Assembly (NCBI GenBank): GCA_018398585.1
Contig: JAGTTD010000003.1
Span: 7,262,637 to 7,326,636 of the forward strand
Length of the DNA stretch: 64,000 nt
Direction: 5' to 3'
Source of the DNA: Simmondsia chinensis
Lineage: Eukaryota; Streptophyta; Magnoliopsida; Caryophyllales; Simmondsiaceae
The translations under genes were made by a program, and so were the position numbers. The notes below the pieces were generated by a model. That model was given only the letters and a program-made list of their open reading frames with translations, searched no databases and had not been told where the DNA came from. The first letter of the stretch is position 1, and each line of letters begins with the position of its first letter. Below, one piece after another: positions 20,613 to 32,604 of this stretch.

Positions 20613-23600
20613 ATGCCTTCGAGACACCGTAATGCTGCTGAATTAAGAGATCTCGTTGATATTGAATTAGTAGATTTGCCTCACCAAGTTCAAGTGTTGC
20701 AAGAACAATTGGCTGCTCAACAACAAAATCGAGTTCAAGGTGGAGATATCAATTCAAAGGCCATGGCTCAAGGGATTGAAGTTATAGGTCAAACCCATTC
20801 CATACTGGTGATTCATCATCTAGAGAGGAAGCACCTCAACGTCATCGTCATCAAACTCCGCCCAACAAATCCTCTAGTTGGAATATCAAGGTGGACATAC
20901 CTAAATTTGAAGGACGCCTACAACCTGATGACTTCAACGATTGGATTCACACCGTGGAGAGAGTTTTTGAACTCAACGATATCCTTGATGAACGCTGAGT
21001 CCAACTTGTTGCTATCAAGTTGAAGAAGTATGCATCAATTTGTTAGGAGAATCTCAAGAGACTACGAGAAAGAGAAGATCGTAGTAAATTAAATCCTGGA
21101 GTAAAATGCGTCAAGAATTGACTCAAAAATTTCTTCCCGAGGATTATCGCCAAGACACTTTTATCAAGTTCAACAACTGGAAGCAACGATTGATGTCTGT
21201 TGAAGAGTATACCATGGAGTTCGAGCAACTTATGATGAAATGTGATTAAGGAGCCCAAAGAGCAGACTGTTGCATGCTATTTAGGAGGATTAATCTCTGA
21301 GATTGAAGACACTATGCAATTGCAGCATTACTGGTCTCTTAATGATGTCATTAGCCTTGCACTTAAAGTCGAGAAGCAAAGATCCAAGAAAGGTGTCACT
21401 ACCTCAAAATTCAAGGACAGCTCGTCTAGTCGAGAACCGCAACAATCAAAGACTATTCCTTCAAAGACAACCTCATCTACACCTTTCAACACTGGCAAGG
21501 GAAAAGAAGTCAATTCAAGTCATCCTGTAACTCAAAGGAAGTGCTTCAAATGTCAAGAAGTAAGACATATTGCCTCTGAGTGTCCTAACCGCCGAGTTGT
21601 CACTCTTGTCGAAGAAGGAGGGAGTGAAGAAAATGAAGAAGAAGAGATGTTGCCATAATTCGATGAAGAAGATGAGGAGACTATCCATGCAGATCATGGT
21701 GAATCCCTTGTGGTACGTCGAGTACTCAACATTGACACCATGAGCAAGGGAGAGAGTTGGCTCTGAATAACATCTTCCACACAAGATGCACTATAAAAAG
21801 TAAAGTTTGTGATGTTATCATTGACAATGGGAGTTGTGAAAACATTGTTGCTACTAGCATGGTGGAAAAATTGGAACTTCCTTCTGAACCTCATCCACAA
21901 CCATACAAGCTACAATGGCTACGGAAAGGAAATGAAGTTCGAGTTGCAAAGCGATGCCTTGTACAATTTTCAATTGGAATTAAGTATAAGGATGAAATTT
22001 GGTGTGATGTTATTCTATGCATGCTTGCCACTCACTTCTCGGTCGCCCTTGGCAATTTGATCGACAAGCTATCCACGATGGCTATCATAACTCTTATTCT
22101 TTTGTGAAAGATGGAATAAAGATCAAGTTAGCCCCTTTGAGGCCTGAAGACCACCTAAAGAAGCCAAACAATACTTTGATCACTAGGTCTAATTTAGATA
22201 AGGCTTGCCGACAATCCGAGATAGCATGTTTTTTGTTGGTGTTTGAGGAAAATGAATGTTTTAACACAACTTGATGAGTTGAGTTATCCAACATGGAGGA
22301 CCTGACGAAATCCCACATGGAGTACCGCCCATGCGAGATATCCAACATGCCATTGACTTTATTCCTGGAGCCGTCATTCCTAACCTCCCTGCCTATCAAA
22401 TGAGTCCTCAAGAGCATGGAGAACTTCAACGCCAAGTGAAGGAACTCATGGCTAAGGGATTAGTCAAAGAAAGTGTTAGTCCTTGTGCTGTGCCTGCACT
22501 TCTAGTCCCTAAGAAAGATGGGACATGGAGAATGTGTATCGATAGCAGAGCAGTGAATAGGATCACAATCAAATATCGCTTCCCTATACATCGTCTCGAT
22601 GATTTGTTAGATCAACTACATGGATCTACCATTTTCTCGAAGATTGACCTCCGTAGTGGATATCATCAGATCAGAATGTGACCTGGAGATGAATGGAAGA
22701 CTGCTTTCAAGACTCGAGATGGGTTGTATGAGTGGACTGTTATGCCTTTTGGCCTCTGTAATGCACCAAGTACATTCATGCGCTTTATGAATCAAGTCTT
22801 TCGACCTTTCATTGGAAAATTTGTGGTAGTCTACTTTGATGATATTTTGGTGTACAGGAAAAACAAGGAAAAGCACGTTGAGCATCTTCGCCACATCTTT
22901 GAAGTGCTTAGGGGTGAGAAACTTTATGCTAACCTCAAAAAGTGTGATTTCTTAATTGAGAAGATTATTTTTCTTGGTTATGTCATCTCAAGTTGAGGTA
23001 TTGAGATGGACCATGGCAAAGTTGAAGCAATTGTGAAGTGGCCCACACCCCAAATACTACATGAAGTCAGAAGCTTCCATGGATTAGCCTCTTTCTACAG
23101 ACGTGTCATTCAAAGTTTTAGCTCAATTACTGCCCGGATGACGGAATGCATGAAAGGAGATCGCTACAGTTGGAATGATAAAGCGCAAAGAAGTTTTGAA
23201 GAGCTAAAGAAGAGGATCACTAAAGCACCTGTGTTGGCATTACCTAATTTCAATTTGGTATTTGAAGTTGATTGCGACGCCTCAAATGTGGGCATTGGTG
23301 CTGTCCTTAGCCAAGAAGGTCGTCTTATTGCCTTCTTTAGTGAAAAGTTGAATGATGCTAAGTGGAAGTATTCTACATATGACAAGGAGTTCTATGCTAT
23401 TATTCGAGAATTGGATAACTGGAGTCATCATCTACTACTTAAGGAGTTTGTCTTATACTCTGATCATGAAGCCCTTGAGCATCTGAATTCACAGCAAAAG
23501 CTTAATCATCAGCAAGCTGCATGGAGTGAATTTGTTCAAGCTTTTCCATTTTTATTGAAGCACAAGTCAGGCACTCAAAACAAGGTTGTTGATGCTCTAA

Positions 23601-24930
23601 GTTGACGTCATACACTTCTTTCCACATTGCAATTGAAGGTTGTTGGTTTCGAAACTATGAAAGAATTGTATGAAGATGATCCTGACTTTGGAAAGATATG
23701 AAAGAATACTGCTGAAGGTCCATATTGACTCTTTTATAGACAAAATGGTTTCTTATTTAAGGGAAATCAACTATGCATCCCTCAAGGTTCATTACGTCAC
23801 TCTATCATTTGGGAGTCTCATGATGGAGGATTAGCTGGTCATTTCAGAAGAGACAAGAAAATAGATCTTGTTAAAGAAAATTTTTACTGGCCTAGAATTG
23901 AGAGAGATGTTGTAGTTCATATCAAGTGATGTCGCACTTGCCACACTGCCAAAATGGGTAATCAAAATATTGGGCTTTATATGCCTTTACCTGTCCCACA
24001 AGCCCCATGGGAAGATGTAAGCATGGATTTTCTTTTCGGATTACCAAGAACTCGACGTAAATAAAGACTCTGTGATGGTTGTTGTTGATAGATTTTCAAA
24101 AATGGCGCATTTAATACCATGCCACAAGACTTATGATGCTTCGAGTGTTGCTGATCTCTACTTCAAGGAAATTGTGCGCCTTCATGGAGTTCCTAAGACT
24201 ATAACATTTGATCGAGATGCCAAGTTTTTGAGTCAATTTTGGCAAATACTTTGGCGTAAAATGGATACGCAGTTGCAATTTAGCACAACTAGCCACCCTC
24301 AAATGGATGGTCAAACTAAAGTTGTGAATAAGAGCTTGAGAAATCTATTACGAAGTTCAATAGGTAAGTATGTTCGTCAGTGGGACCTACCTTTGGCCCA
24401 AGCTGAGTTCACCTACAACAATTCTGTTAGTCAAATTACAAGACAGTGTCCCTTTGAAGTTGTGTGTGGATAGCGGCCTTTAAGTCCTTTAGACCTCACA
24501 CCTCTAACCACTTCCAAATATTTCAGCCTTGATGCAAATGAGCGAGTAAAGGAGATCAAGAGGCTTCATGAAGAAATTCGTGGAAGGATCGAACTTCAAA
24601 ATGCAAAGTATCAAAGGCAAGCAAACAAGCACCGCAAGCACACAAAGTTCAGTGAAGGAGATCTGGTTTGGATTCATCTCAGGAAGGATCGTTTCCCTGC
24701 TAAAGCAGATGCTAAGCTTTCCCCTCGAGCGGATGGTCCTTTTTGTGTCTTGAAACGTATCAATGACAATGCTTACACGATTGAACTTCCTGGAAATTAT
24801 AGAGTTTCGGCTACATTCAATCTTGCTGATCTTTCGCCATATTATGAAGATCAAGATTAAGATTCTCAAGACCCGATGGCGAGTCCTCTCCAACCAAAGG
24901 AGTATGACACGGAATGTCATGAAGATTGAC
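20613..24930 (+). pseudogene. CRM-like gag-pol polyprotein, multiply broken
   Basis: ATG 20613 (MPSRHRNAAELRDL) opens gag. A zinc knuckle, CFKCQEVRHIASEC, lies at ~21541-21582. The protease contains VIIDNGSCENIV (~21815). RT (22331-22990) has the intact YFDDILVY site near 22840. RNase H follows, with DCDASNVGIGAVLSQ near 23270. Integrase spans ~23780-24470 ([41 protein letters not shown]), with the C-terminal ATFNLADLSPYYED ending near 24850. Stops occur at about 22679, 22996, 23603, 23699, 23727, 23927, 24060, 24470 and 24858; frameshifts occur in gag and before RT. No chromodomain is seen. The tail frame runs on into the 3' LTR (to about 24930). It would have encoded replication and integration enzymes. 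Confidence 0.9.
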
Positions 24931-25362
24931 CTAAAATAAATTATTTAGTTTAATTTAATTAGTTTAGTTTTCATTATTTTCTTAGGATATTTTAGATTTT
25001 AGGATTTGCCATATATTTGAGTATCTGCTATATTAGTCAAGTAAACTAGGGTTTCGCCCAATTTTCTTTTTTCCCCTTTATGCTTATTATAGCCCTAGGG
25101 TTATTTTAGTCTTTTTCTATCTCTTTACTCCTCTATAAATAGAGGGCTGTTGTTCACCTTGTTCATTCATTATCATTAATATCAATTTTAATTAAAGTTC
25201 TCGTTAACTTGAGTGTTCTCTCCAATTCTCTGTTTGAGTTTAGAGAGTTTTCTGTATCCTTGGTTTAGCCTACCAAGGTGGTGATATTGGCTTTGCCGTA
25301 GTGGGATTCCTAACCTCACCATAATCGGTACTTATCGATTGTTCCCGTACGTTCCTATGTCA
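24905..25362 (+). repeat. CRM-like 3' LTR (458 bp)
   Basis: It starts TGACACGGAATGTC and ends CCTATGTCA, followed by the CTTTA TSD. The first ~25 bp double as coding sequence for the integrase tail. Confidence 0.88.
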
Positions 25363-25367
25363 CTTTA

Positions 25368-25908
25368 TATGGGGATGTCGATAGCGTTGGCCAACAAAAA
25401 GAATTTTATATTTCTATAGTTTAGATCATTAGTCGCATATTTGAACCAATTTAAAACCTTCAAAATAATTTGAGATCTTATTGTTATGCTCTTTAGGCAA
25501 TTTTCTACTCTTCTTAGCTTGTTTTTTTTTATTAGAATTAAATAACCTAGTAATCAGTTCCTTTTTTTTTTTTTTTGAAGGTTCTAATTGCAAAATATGA
25601 TCTATTCTAAGGCACTATCTTGATAAAAACATGGTACTTGAGCTCACTAGTTAGCATGGATGTTTTACCTTTCTTTCTGATTAAAATAAGCTCAAATCTG
25701 AATAGATTGATTAAGATTATCATTTGCATAATAGATTCTTAAGAGTTATGCCTAAGTCTAGGAAAAATATAAACAAAGAGGAAAAAGCTCTCGAAGTGCC
25801 ACTATCCTATATAAATGATTATCTTTTGGATATGTGCTATAGTGTGGTGGTTTCATGCCTTTGTATCTCAAGCAAGTAGATCCATAGAGGTGTCTTAAAA
25901 CCTGGTAC
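25368..25908 (+). other. Athila 3' internal region, first part
   Basis: This is non-coding Athila sequence resuming after the CRM-like insertion. From about 25781 it forms unit 1 of a tandem duplication whose second unit lies at 32083-32330. Confidence 0.6.
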
Positions 25909-26444
25909 TAGGTATGGCAAAAGGCCACTAGGGGTACGGGGGTGCCTCCTCCATACCCATACCCGTCACCCAAATCCTATATCCGTACCTGCCCCATTAC
26001 CCGCTACGGGTATGAAGTGGGTACCGGTACCCGCTTATACCCATGCCTGCCCCATTACCCATGGGTATCCAACGGGTATCCGTTACCAGCCCTGTATCCT
26101 CCCTAATATGCGCAAAGCCGTTTATATATACCCACTCATATTAGTTATTTAATACTATTTTTAAAAAACCAATTATGTTTGTTTTATAACATTGAAAAAA
26201 AATTTGGGTTATTGAATTTAAAACACGTATTTTTTAATTTAAATATTAACTATGTACAAAATGAAGCAGGTATGGTGGATATGAGGTGGGGCGGGGTGGG
26301 GCGGGGCAGGGTGGGTACAAAACTATACTCGTACCCACCCCATACCCATGACGAGGTACGGGTGGGTACGCCTAACCCGTACCTATTACCTGCCCCATTT
26401 ATACCCGCAGGTAGCGGGTTTTACCCGCCCCATTACCATCCCGA
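25909..26444. mobile_element. hAT-type MITE
   Basis: The 536-bp element starts TAGGTATGGCAAAAGG and ends with the inverse of TCGGGATGGTAATGGG (11 of 16 match). It is full of TACCCGT/ACGGGTA motifs near both ends and has a poor AT-rich centre. An 8-bp TSD, CCTGGTAC, lies at 25901-25908 and 26445-26452, the size expected for hAT elements. It has no transposase gene. Confidence 0.83.
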
Positions 26445-26479
26445 CCTGGTACCTTGGGCTAGCTGGAACTAGAGCTGCC

Positions 26480-27157
26480 TATCACGGGACGGTTATTGAC
26501 TCCCTTGTCAAGCCCGTGTGCCACTTAAGTTTACTCCGAATGTTCCTCGTTAAGTCAGGCTACCCAATAACCCGAAGGCTATTTTTATGCGGAATTAAGG
26601 CAAGAAAGTGTTAAAGGGACAACGAAATCAGGGAGACAAGTATGATAGATTCACACGTTAGAGAGAGAAAAAGAGATTGGATGAATTAGGTGATTTTTGG
26701 ACACCCTTGGAAAATGCCAATACGTTATTATTTATACTCAAAGAGGCTTACAAATGTGCATGAACCATGTGACATCCCCAAGGGACACGGGTCATGGCTT
26801 AGGACATGTCTATTAAGTAAATACATGAATCTAGGCTAAGTACATGAATATTTAATGAACAAAATTGGGACACATCCCCAAGGAAAAGGCCGTGTCCATG
26901 GACCATGTCAAGGTTCATGGGACACGCCTCCTCTTGTCAAGGGTCGTGACCTTTGGGATGGGGCATGGTCCCCATGTCAAGGCGCGTGCCCGGTCCACGT
27001 CAAGGGCCCAAGGTACGCGACCCAACATGTCAAGGGACATGCCTCTTCGTACATACACGCATCTAAGCAAAAAAAAATGGAAGGCCTAGTATATTCTAGG
27101 GCCTTCTAGTATATCATCAAAAATAAAAAGTACTAATAATATTGGCGGTGCGTGACA
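26480..27157 (-). repeat. Chromovirus 3' LTR
   Basis: It matches 31322-31997 with few differences by eye. It is next to the PPT. Confidence 0.87.
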
Positions 27158-27170
27158 CTCTCCCCCACCT
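27158..27170 (-). other. Chromovirus polypurine tract
   Basis: On the minus strand it reads AGGTGGGGGAGAG, directly before the 3' LTR. Confidence 0.75.
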
Positions 27171-27194
27171 AAGTCGTTGACGTCCTCATCAATG

Positions 27195-30100
27195 TTAGGT
27201 AGTCTTGAATTTCTTGATCATTTTCTTGAATTTCCACAAGTCCTCCTCCTTTTCCCATGTAGCCTCATTTTCTAGAAGGTCTTTCCAACGAACTAAGTAT
27301 TCGGTATACTTAGGCACTCCTCTCCGTCCCACGACCCGCTTGGCAAGGATCTTGGTTGCCTCTTTGTCAAAGGATGTGATCACTGATAATGCTCCGCGGT
27401 AGTCCCCAATACTTAACAACGTGCTTGAGGAACAACCGTGTAGCTTCGGTTGTGGTGCAGTCCTTGGGCGCAGGAATGAACGTTCCATATTTAGAGAGTC
27501 GATCAACCACAACCATGATTGATCCACACCCTTCTGATCTCGGTAAAGCGGAGATAAAGTCCATGGAAACACTTTCCCATGGCTAGTTCGGTACGGGTAG
27601 AGGCTCAAGCAAACCGGCAGGGGTCGTGTGCTCAACCTTGTCTTGTTAACACATAAGACATGTCTTGACAAAGGCTTCCACATCGTCCCTCATCTGTGGC
27701 CAATAGTACGCTGCCTCTATCAATGCCACAGTCCTCTCTATTCCTTGATGTCCGGCCCATTTGGAGTCATGGCACTCCTTCATCAGTTCACGCCTCAAGT
27801 TTTCCCACTTTGGAACAAAGACCCGATTCCGAATAGTAAACAACAGCCCACTGTCAGCCCAAAATCTCCTTGTCTTTCCTTCCGTAGTGAGCTTCAACAA
27901 GTGTTGTGCAAACGGATCATGTTCCATGCCTTCCCGGACCTTGTCCAAGATGTCGCCTTGAACCATGCTCACACTAGTAAGGCTCATTTTGCTGCTAAGT
28001 GCATCAGTGACGACGTTGGCGGTGCCCGGTTTGTACTCCAAGGCATAGTCGAATTCGGCAAGAAATCTTGCCATCTTGCTTGCTTCGGACTCAACTTTTT
28101 CTGATTTTGGAAGCAGCTTGTTGCCACATTGTCAGTCTTGACAACGAACTTACTCCTAAGCAAATAATGGAGCCATACTCTAAAGCAATGAATAATGGAG
28201 GTCATCTCCTTGTCGTGTGTGGCATAGCGACGCTCGGTGTCATTGAGTTTGCGTGGCTCAAAAGCAACATGATGTTTCTCTTGCATCAACACTCCCCCAA
28301 TGGCAAAGTCTGAGGCATTGATATGCACTTCAAAGGGCTGCCCAAAGTCGGGCAGGCAAAGGACGAGCTCCTCCATAACAGCCCGCTTCAAACTCTCAAA
28401 AGTAGTGCGGCACGCATCATCCCAAAACCATAGTTGCTTCTTCTTTAATAGGTTGGTTAGGGGCGTGGCCGTAGCCGAATATCCGAGAATAAACTGTCGG
28501 TAATAGTTTACTAGGCCTAGGAATGACCATAGCTCACTGACTCCCTTAGGCTCTTCCCACTCCTCGATTGCACGAACCTTGGCTAAGTCCATGCGGATCA
28601 CCCCTTGGCCAATACGGTGACCAAGGAACGAAACTTCCTCCTGGGAAAACGAGCATTTTTCTCGTTTGACATAAAGCTCGTTCTCTTTCAATGCTTGGAA
28701 CACTTGTTTCAGATGCTCCACATGTTCTTCTAGGGACTCACTGTACACCACGATGTTGTCGAGGTATACCACAACAAATTTGTCCAAGAAGGGCTTGAAG
28801 ATCTCATTCATAAGTGTGCAAAATGTGGCTTGTGCATTTGTCAATCCAAATGACATCACTAAGAACTCGTATGCACCATATCGGGTCACATAAGTCATTT
28901 TCGGCTCGTCACCTTCGGCTATCCTGACCTGCCAGTACCTGGACCTTAAATCAAGCTTGGAAAAGTACCGTGCCTTTCCCAACTGATCAAACAAGTCTTC
29001 CACTAGTGGAATAGGATATTTGTTCTTTACCGTGACCTTGTTCAAGGCTCGGTAGTCTATGCACATGTGAAGTGACCTGTCTTGCTTCTTGTGGAAAAAA
29101 ACCGATGCACCATACAGGGCCTTAGAGGGCCTAACGAACTCCACATCCAAGAGTTCCTTCAACTATTTCCTCAACTCCTCTAATTCAGGTGGAGCCATTC
29201 GGTAGGGCCCCATGGCTGGAGGCCATGCCCCCGGCTCTAACTCGATCCTGTGGTCCACCTCCCTCCTTGGAGGTAGGTGTCTAGGTCACTCCGGTGGCAT
29301 CACGTCTTGAAAGGCATCAAGAACTCCTTTCACTTCCACAGGCACTTCCATAGAGTCGGACTCTTTATCTTCTACCAATGTAGCAATATAAGTAACCTGC
29401 TTCTTTTGGATTCCCTTCTTGAACTGAACGGCCGAGAGAAGTTTTACCTCTACCTTCTCACGTAGTAGGAGCATAGCAAAGGTCTCTTGGCCATATGCTA
29501 TCTTCGTGACGTTCTCCTGGGCTTCACCGTGTCAAAGAAATATATCCCCAACACTACCTTGAAGTCATCCATCGTAACCACGGTCAAGTCAAGTGTGCCA
29601 CTCCAATCCCCCAACTGGATGGGCACTCTCCAAGCAACTCAAAGGATGGGCTTGGATGAAGTGTTCACGGTATTCATCCAACCCAACTCCTTGACGTAGT
29701 CCAATTTGAGCCGCATCGCCTCATGTTCTGACACAATGTTGTGACTAGCACCTGTGTCTACCAATGCCTTTGTCTCGGCACCATTCACATGGGCCTTGAC
29801 ATACATCAACCCCTTGGTGCGCGCACCCCCTGCTGGGTCTGCTGCAGCCCTGCGGGACGGTGCTTGGTTCTGGACAGGCGCCAGGGCCTGCGCCTAGACA
29901 TGCAGAGCGCCCAACGTCTACGTCTGCGTCTGGGTCTGGGCCTGGGTTTGGACAGGCGCCTGGGCCTGCGCCTGGACATGCGCTACACCTGGTGTCTGCG
30001 TCTGGGTCTTGGTCTGGGCTTGGGCCTGTGTCTGGACATGCTTCCGACTCCCTGCAGTCCCACGCACCCCCTGGGACGTGGAGCCTAGAATGCCCATAGA

Positions 30101-31299
30101 ACCCATGCTCGTGCCTCTGGTCCCTTGCTCCTGCAAAGCAACAAGGGCACTCAAGGCCTGACGTTCCGGACAGTCCCGGGTAAAGTACGGGCTTGAGCAT
30201 AGAAAATAGGACCTGCGCTTGCTTGAGTCTGACCGGTTGTCATGGTGTCGGTTCTCATGATGCTTGTTCTCGTGATGCTTGTTCTCATTGTGCTTGCCTT
30301 TGTCCTTCCACGAAGATGGTCTATAGGGCTTATCTCCCCACTTTTCCTCTTACTACTCTTGTAGTCCTTCTTCTTAGTAGAGTCTTTTTTGTACTCCACC
30401 AAGTTCTTGGCTTTGGATATTGCAGTGGAAAGATCTTGGACCCCTCTACGCTTCACCTCCAGTCCGGCCCACGATTGCAAGCCATCCAAGAAATAAATGA
30501 GGGCCAAGATTCCGGCATGTCAGGAAGTTCCAGCATAAGGGACTGGAACTCCGTGACATAGTCTGGGATAGACCCCGTTTGCTTCAAACCCCTAAGTTTC
30601 TTCACGGCAACACTTTTAGCATTCTCCGGAAAGAAGTGCTTCTTGAACTCACGAACAAAGTCATCCCAAGTATCCATAGTGCATTCCCACGGCTTATGTC
30701 ACCGTGGCGCCTTCTCCACCACAACGCCGCATCCTCTTGTACGTACATAGATGCGGTGTGATCTTGAGCACATCATCAGCAGGACGAAGAGCCTCAAAGT
30801 GTCTCTCCAAACACCACAAGAAGTTGTCAATCTCTTTGGCGTTCCGTCTCCCTCCATATCTAGGCGGGTCTGAGACCTTGACACGAGTCACACCACTCGT
30901 GCCAGTCCCACTGGCAATAGCGGATTTGCACAGTGCACAGTCCTCCTTGACAATGTCAAGCTCTTGACGAAGTTTGAACACGACATTCTTTAGTTGATCA
31001 AGTTTCTCCTCCATGGTGTCCTTGACAATGTTAATGGTATTGAGGACCTTGCCCTCCAATCCAGCGGCACTTTCCTCCAAGGACTCAATAGTGTCAAAGT
31101 GGTCATGAACATCACCCATAACCAATTCTAATTTCGCCACACAAGTGTCAAGGCTACCAAGCGCATCCGGTGGCACTGACGGGTCCTTGGCCTTGCTTGA
31201 CTTTTTTGTGCGCGTCTCCGTTCTTCCTCTCGGTTGTTCTTCCATAACTTGTGACGTACTAACAATCCCTTCCTCCACAACACTGCTCCAATCCATCAT
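27195..31299 (-). pseudogene. Chromovirus gag-pol with chromodomain, integrase core truncated
   Basis: The start is ATG 31299 (MMDWSSVVEEG). Gag follows in three frames (30694-31299, 30453-30677, 30151-30507). A low-complexity Gln/Thr/Ala stretch occupies the knuckle region (~29870-30045). The protease has VDTGASHNIVSE near 29745. RT (~29162-28500) has YLDN instead of YLDD at about 28755, which should abolish polymerase activity. RNase H and the integrase zinc domain (H..H..CLMC, ~27650) follow, then the integrase core up to GLPRSIISD (~27385). There the frame jumps to a chromodomain, ILAKRVVGRRGVPKYTEYLVRWKD (~27340-27210), so the rest of the integrase is deleted. Stops and frameshifts are frequent. 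Chromodomains steer insertion to marked chromatin. Confidence 0.9.
29870..30045 (-). repeat. Internal CTGGGTCTG-type minisatellite in chromovirus gag
   Basis: Imperfect repeats of GTCTGGGCCTG / GACAGGCGCCTGG encode Gln-Thr and Gln-Ala runs on the minus strand. They lie where the nucleocapsid knuckle would be expected. Confidence 0.7.
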
Positions 31300-31308
31300 G
31301 TAAACGTG

Positions 31309-31320
31309 CTCTGATACTAA
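31309..31320 (-). other. Chromovirus primer binding site
   Basis: The minus strand reads TTAGTATCAGAGC, two bases from the initiator-methionine PBS, and abuts the 5' LTR. Confidence 0.75.
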
Positions 31321-31321
31321 T

Positions 31322-31997
31322 TGTCACGGGACGGTTTTTGACTCCCTTGTCATGCCCGTGTGCCACTTAAGTTAGCTCCGAAAGTTCCTCGTCAAGTCAG
31401 GCTACCCGATAATCGAAGGCTATGTTTATGCAGAATTAAGGCAAGAAAGTGTTAATTGGACAACGAAATCAGGGACACAAGTATGATAGATTCACACGTT
31501 AGAGAGAGGAAAAGAGTTTGGATGAATTGGATGATTTTTGGACACCCTTGGCAAATGCCAATATTTTATTATTTATACTCAAAGAGGGTTACAAATGTGC
31601 ATGAACCGTGTGACATCCCCAAGGGACACGGGCCATGGCTTGGGACATGTCTATTAAGTAAATACATGAATCTAGGCTAAGTACATGAATATTTAATGAA
31701 CAAAATTGGGACACATCCCCAAGGGGAAGGCTGTGTCCGTGGACCGGGTCAAGGTTCATGGGACACGCCTCCTCTTGTCAAGGGTCGTGACCTTTGGGAA
31801 GGGGCATGGTCCCCATGTCAAGGCATGCGCGCAGTCCATGTCAGCGGCTAAAGGGATGCGACCCAACATGTCAAGGGACATGCCTCTTCGTACATGCACG
31901 CATCTAAGCACAAAAAATGGAAGGCCTATTATATTCTAGGGCCTTCTAGTACATCATCAAAAATAAAAAGTACTAATAATATTAGAGGTGCGTGACA
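31322..31997 (-). repeat. Chromovirus 5' LTR
   Basis: It begins TGTCACGGGACGG and ends GGTGCGTGACA. It is the partner of 26480-27157. Confidence 0.87.
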
Positions 31998-32604
31998 TGC
32001 TGTATTAAAAGCTCGCTACACATGATACTTAGAAAGCTAACAAGGAACCAGACACTTAAAAAGAGACAATATAATAAAAATAAGAGGAAGAAAATCAATA
32101 AGCACCACCATCCTATTTAAAATGTTTACCATTTGGATACGTGCTATGGCGTGATAGTTTCGTACTTTGGTACCTTGAGCAAGTAGATCTATAGGGTGTT
32201 TCAACACCTAGTACCCTGGACTAACTGGAACTGGAGCTGTCGCATTAAAAGCTCGCCACAAGGGGGTACTTAGAAAGCTATCAATTAACTGAGCACCTAA
32301 AAAAAAAAAAAGAAAAGAAAAGAAAATTTTGTAGGCTTAGGTATACTTGAGAAATCTTGCTGCGATTGGCATGATTTTTGTTATCTATCCGATTTGAATG
32401 TCTTATGATTAGAAAGAACAGATAAACTTAATTTGCTTAGCCAACTTTTGAATTCAATAGCCTAGGTGATTGACAGGTCTTTCCTTCGAAAGACTTTTAG
32501 TACTTTTGCTATAAATTGTGGTAGAATTCTTAAAAAGCACGAGATCTTGTGCTTTAATGTTTAGCTTGTTCGAGGACGAGTAAGATTTAATTTTAGGGGT
32601 ATTT
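31998..32604 (+). other. Athila 3' internal region with tandem duplication and PPT
   Basis: 31998-32082 completes unit 1, and 32083-32330 is unit 2 of a ~250-bp tandem duplication. Markers are TTTGGATAYGTGCTAT, AGCAAGTAGATC, GGAACTRGAGCTG and TTAAAAGCTCGC. The region ends in TTTTAGGGGTATT, a PPT-like stretch before the 3' LTR. There is no coding frame. Confidence 0.7.

Larger units (their letters stand above)
19457..25362 (+). mobile_element. CRM-like chromovirus (Ty3/gypsy) nested in Athila
   Basis: This 5,906-bp element has a 418-bp 5' LTR and a 458-bp 3' LTR. They start TGACACGGAATG; the 3' LTR ends ATGTCA and the 5' LTR ends ACGTTA. A perfect 5-bp TSD, CTTTA, lies at 19452-19456 and 25363-25367. 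Domain order gag-PR-RT-RH-IN is that of gypsy. The protease neighbourhood, and an integrase C-terminus that reads into the 3' LTR, point to the CRM lineage (from memory of the family). Confidence 0.9.
26480..31997 (-). mobile_element. Chromodomain-bearing chromovirus, minus strand, nested in Athila
   Basis: This 5,518-bp gypsy element has LTRs of 678 and 676 bp (TGTCACGGGAC ... GTGCGTGACA; the first two bases at 26480 are TA). A PPT lies at 27158 and an iMet-like PBS at 31309. The flanks read GCTGC and GCTGT, with one extra base next to each LTR, so the TSD is probably GCTGY. The second tandem unit at 32230 shows the unoccupied site. Order gag-PR-RT-RH-IN-chromodomain is that of chromoviruses, Galadriel/Tekay-like by recollection. 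Confidence 0.88.

Noticed and set aside
27982..29162. An intact 392-residue host gene
   Set aside because: It is the RT-RNase H part of the chromovirus, with YLDN and surrounding LTRs.
29741..30154. Long open frames on both strands over a GC-rich stretch
   Set aside because: A CTGGGTCTG-type minisatellite keeps several frames open; only the minus-strand gag context is meaningful.
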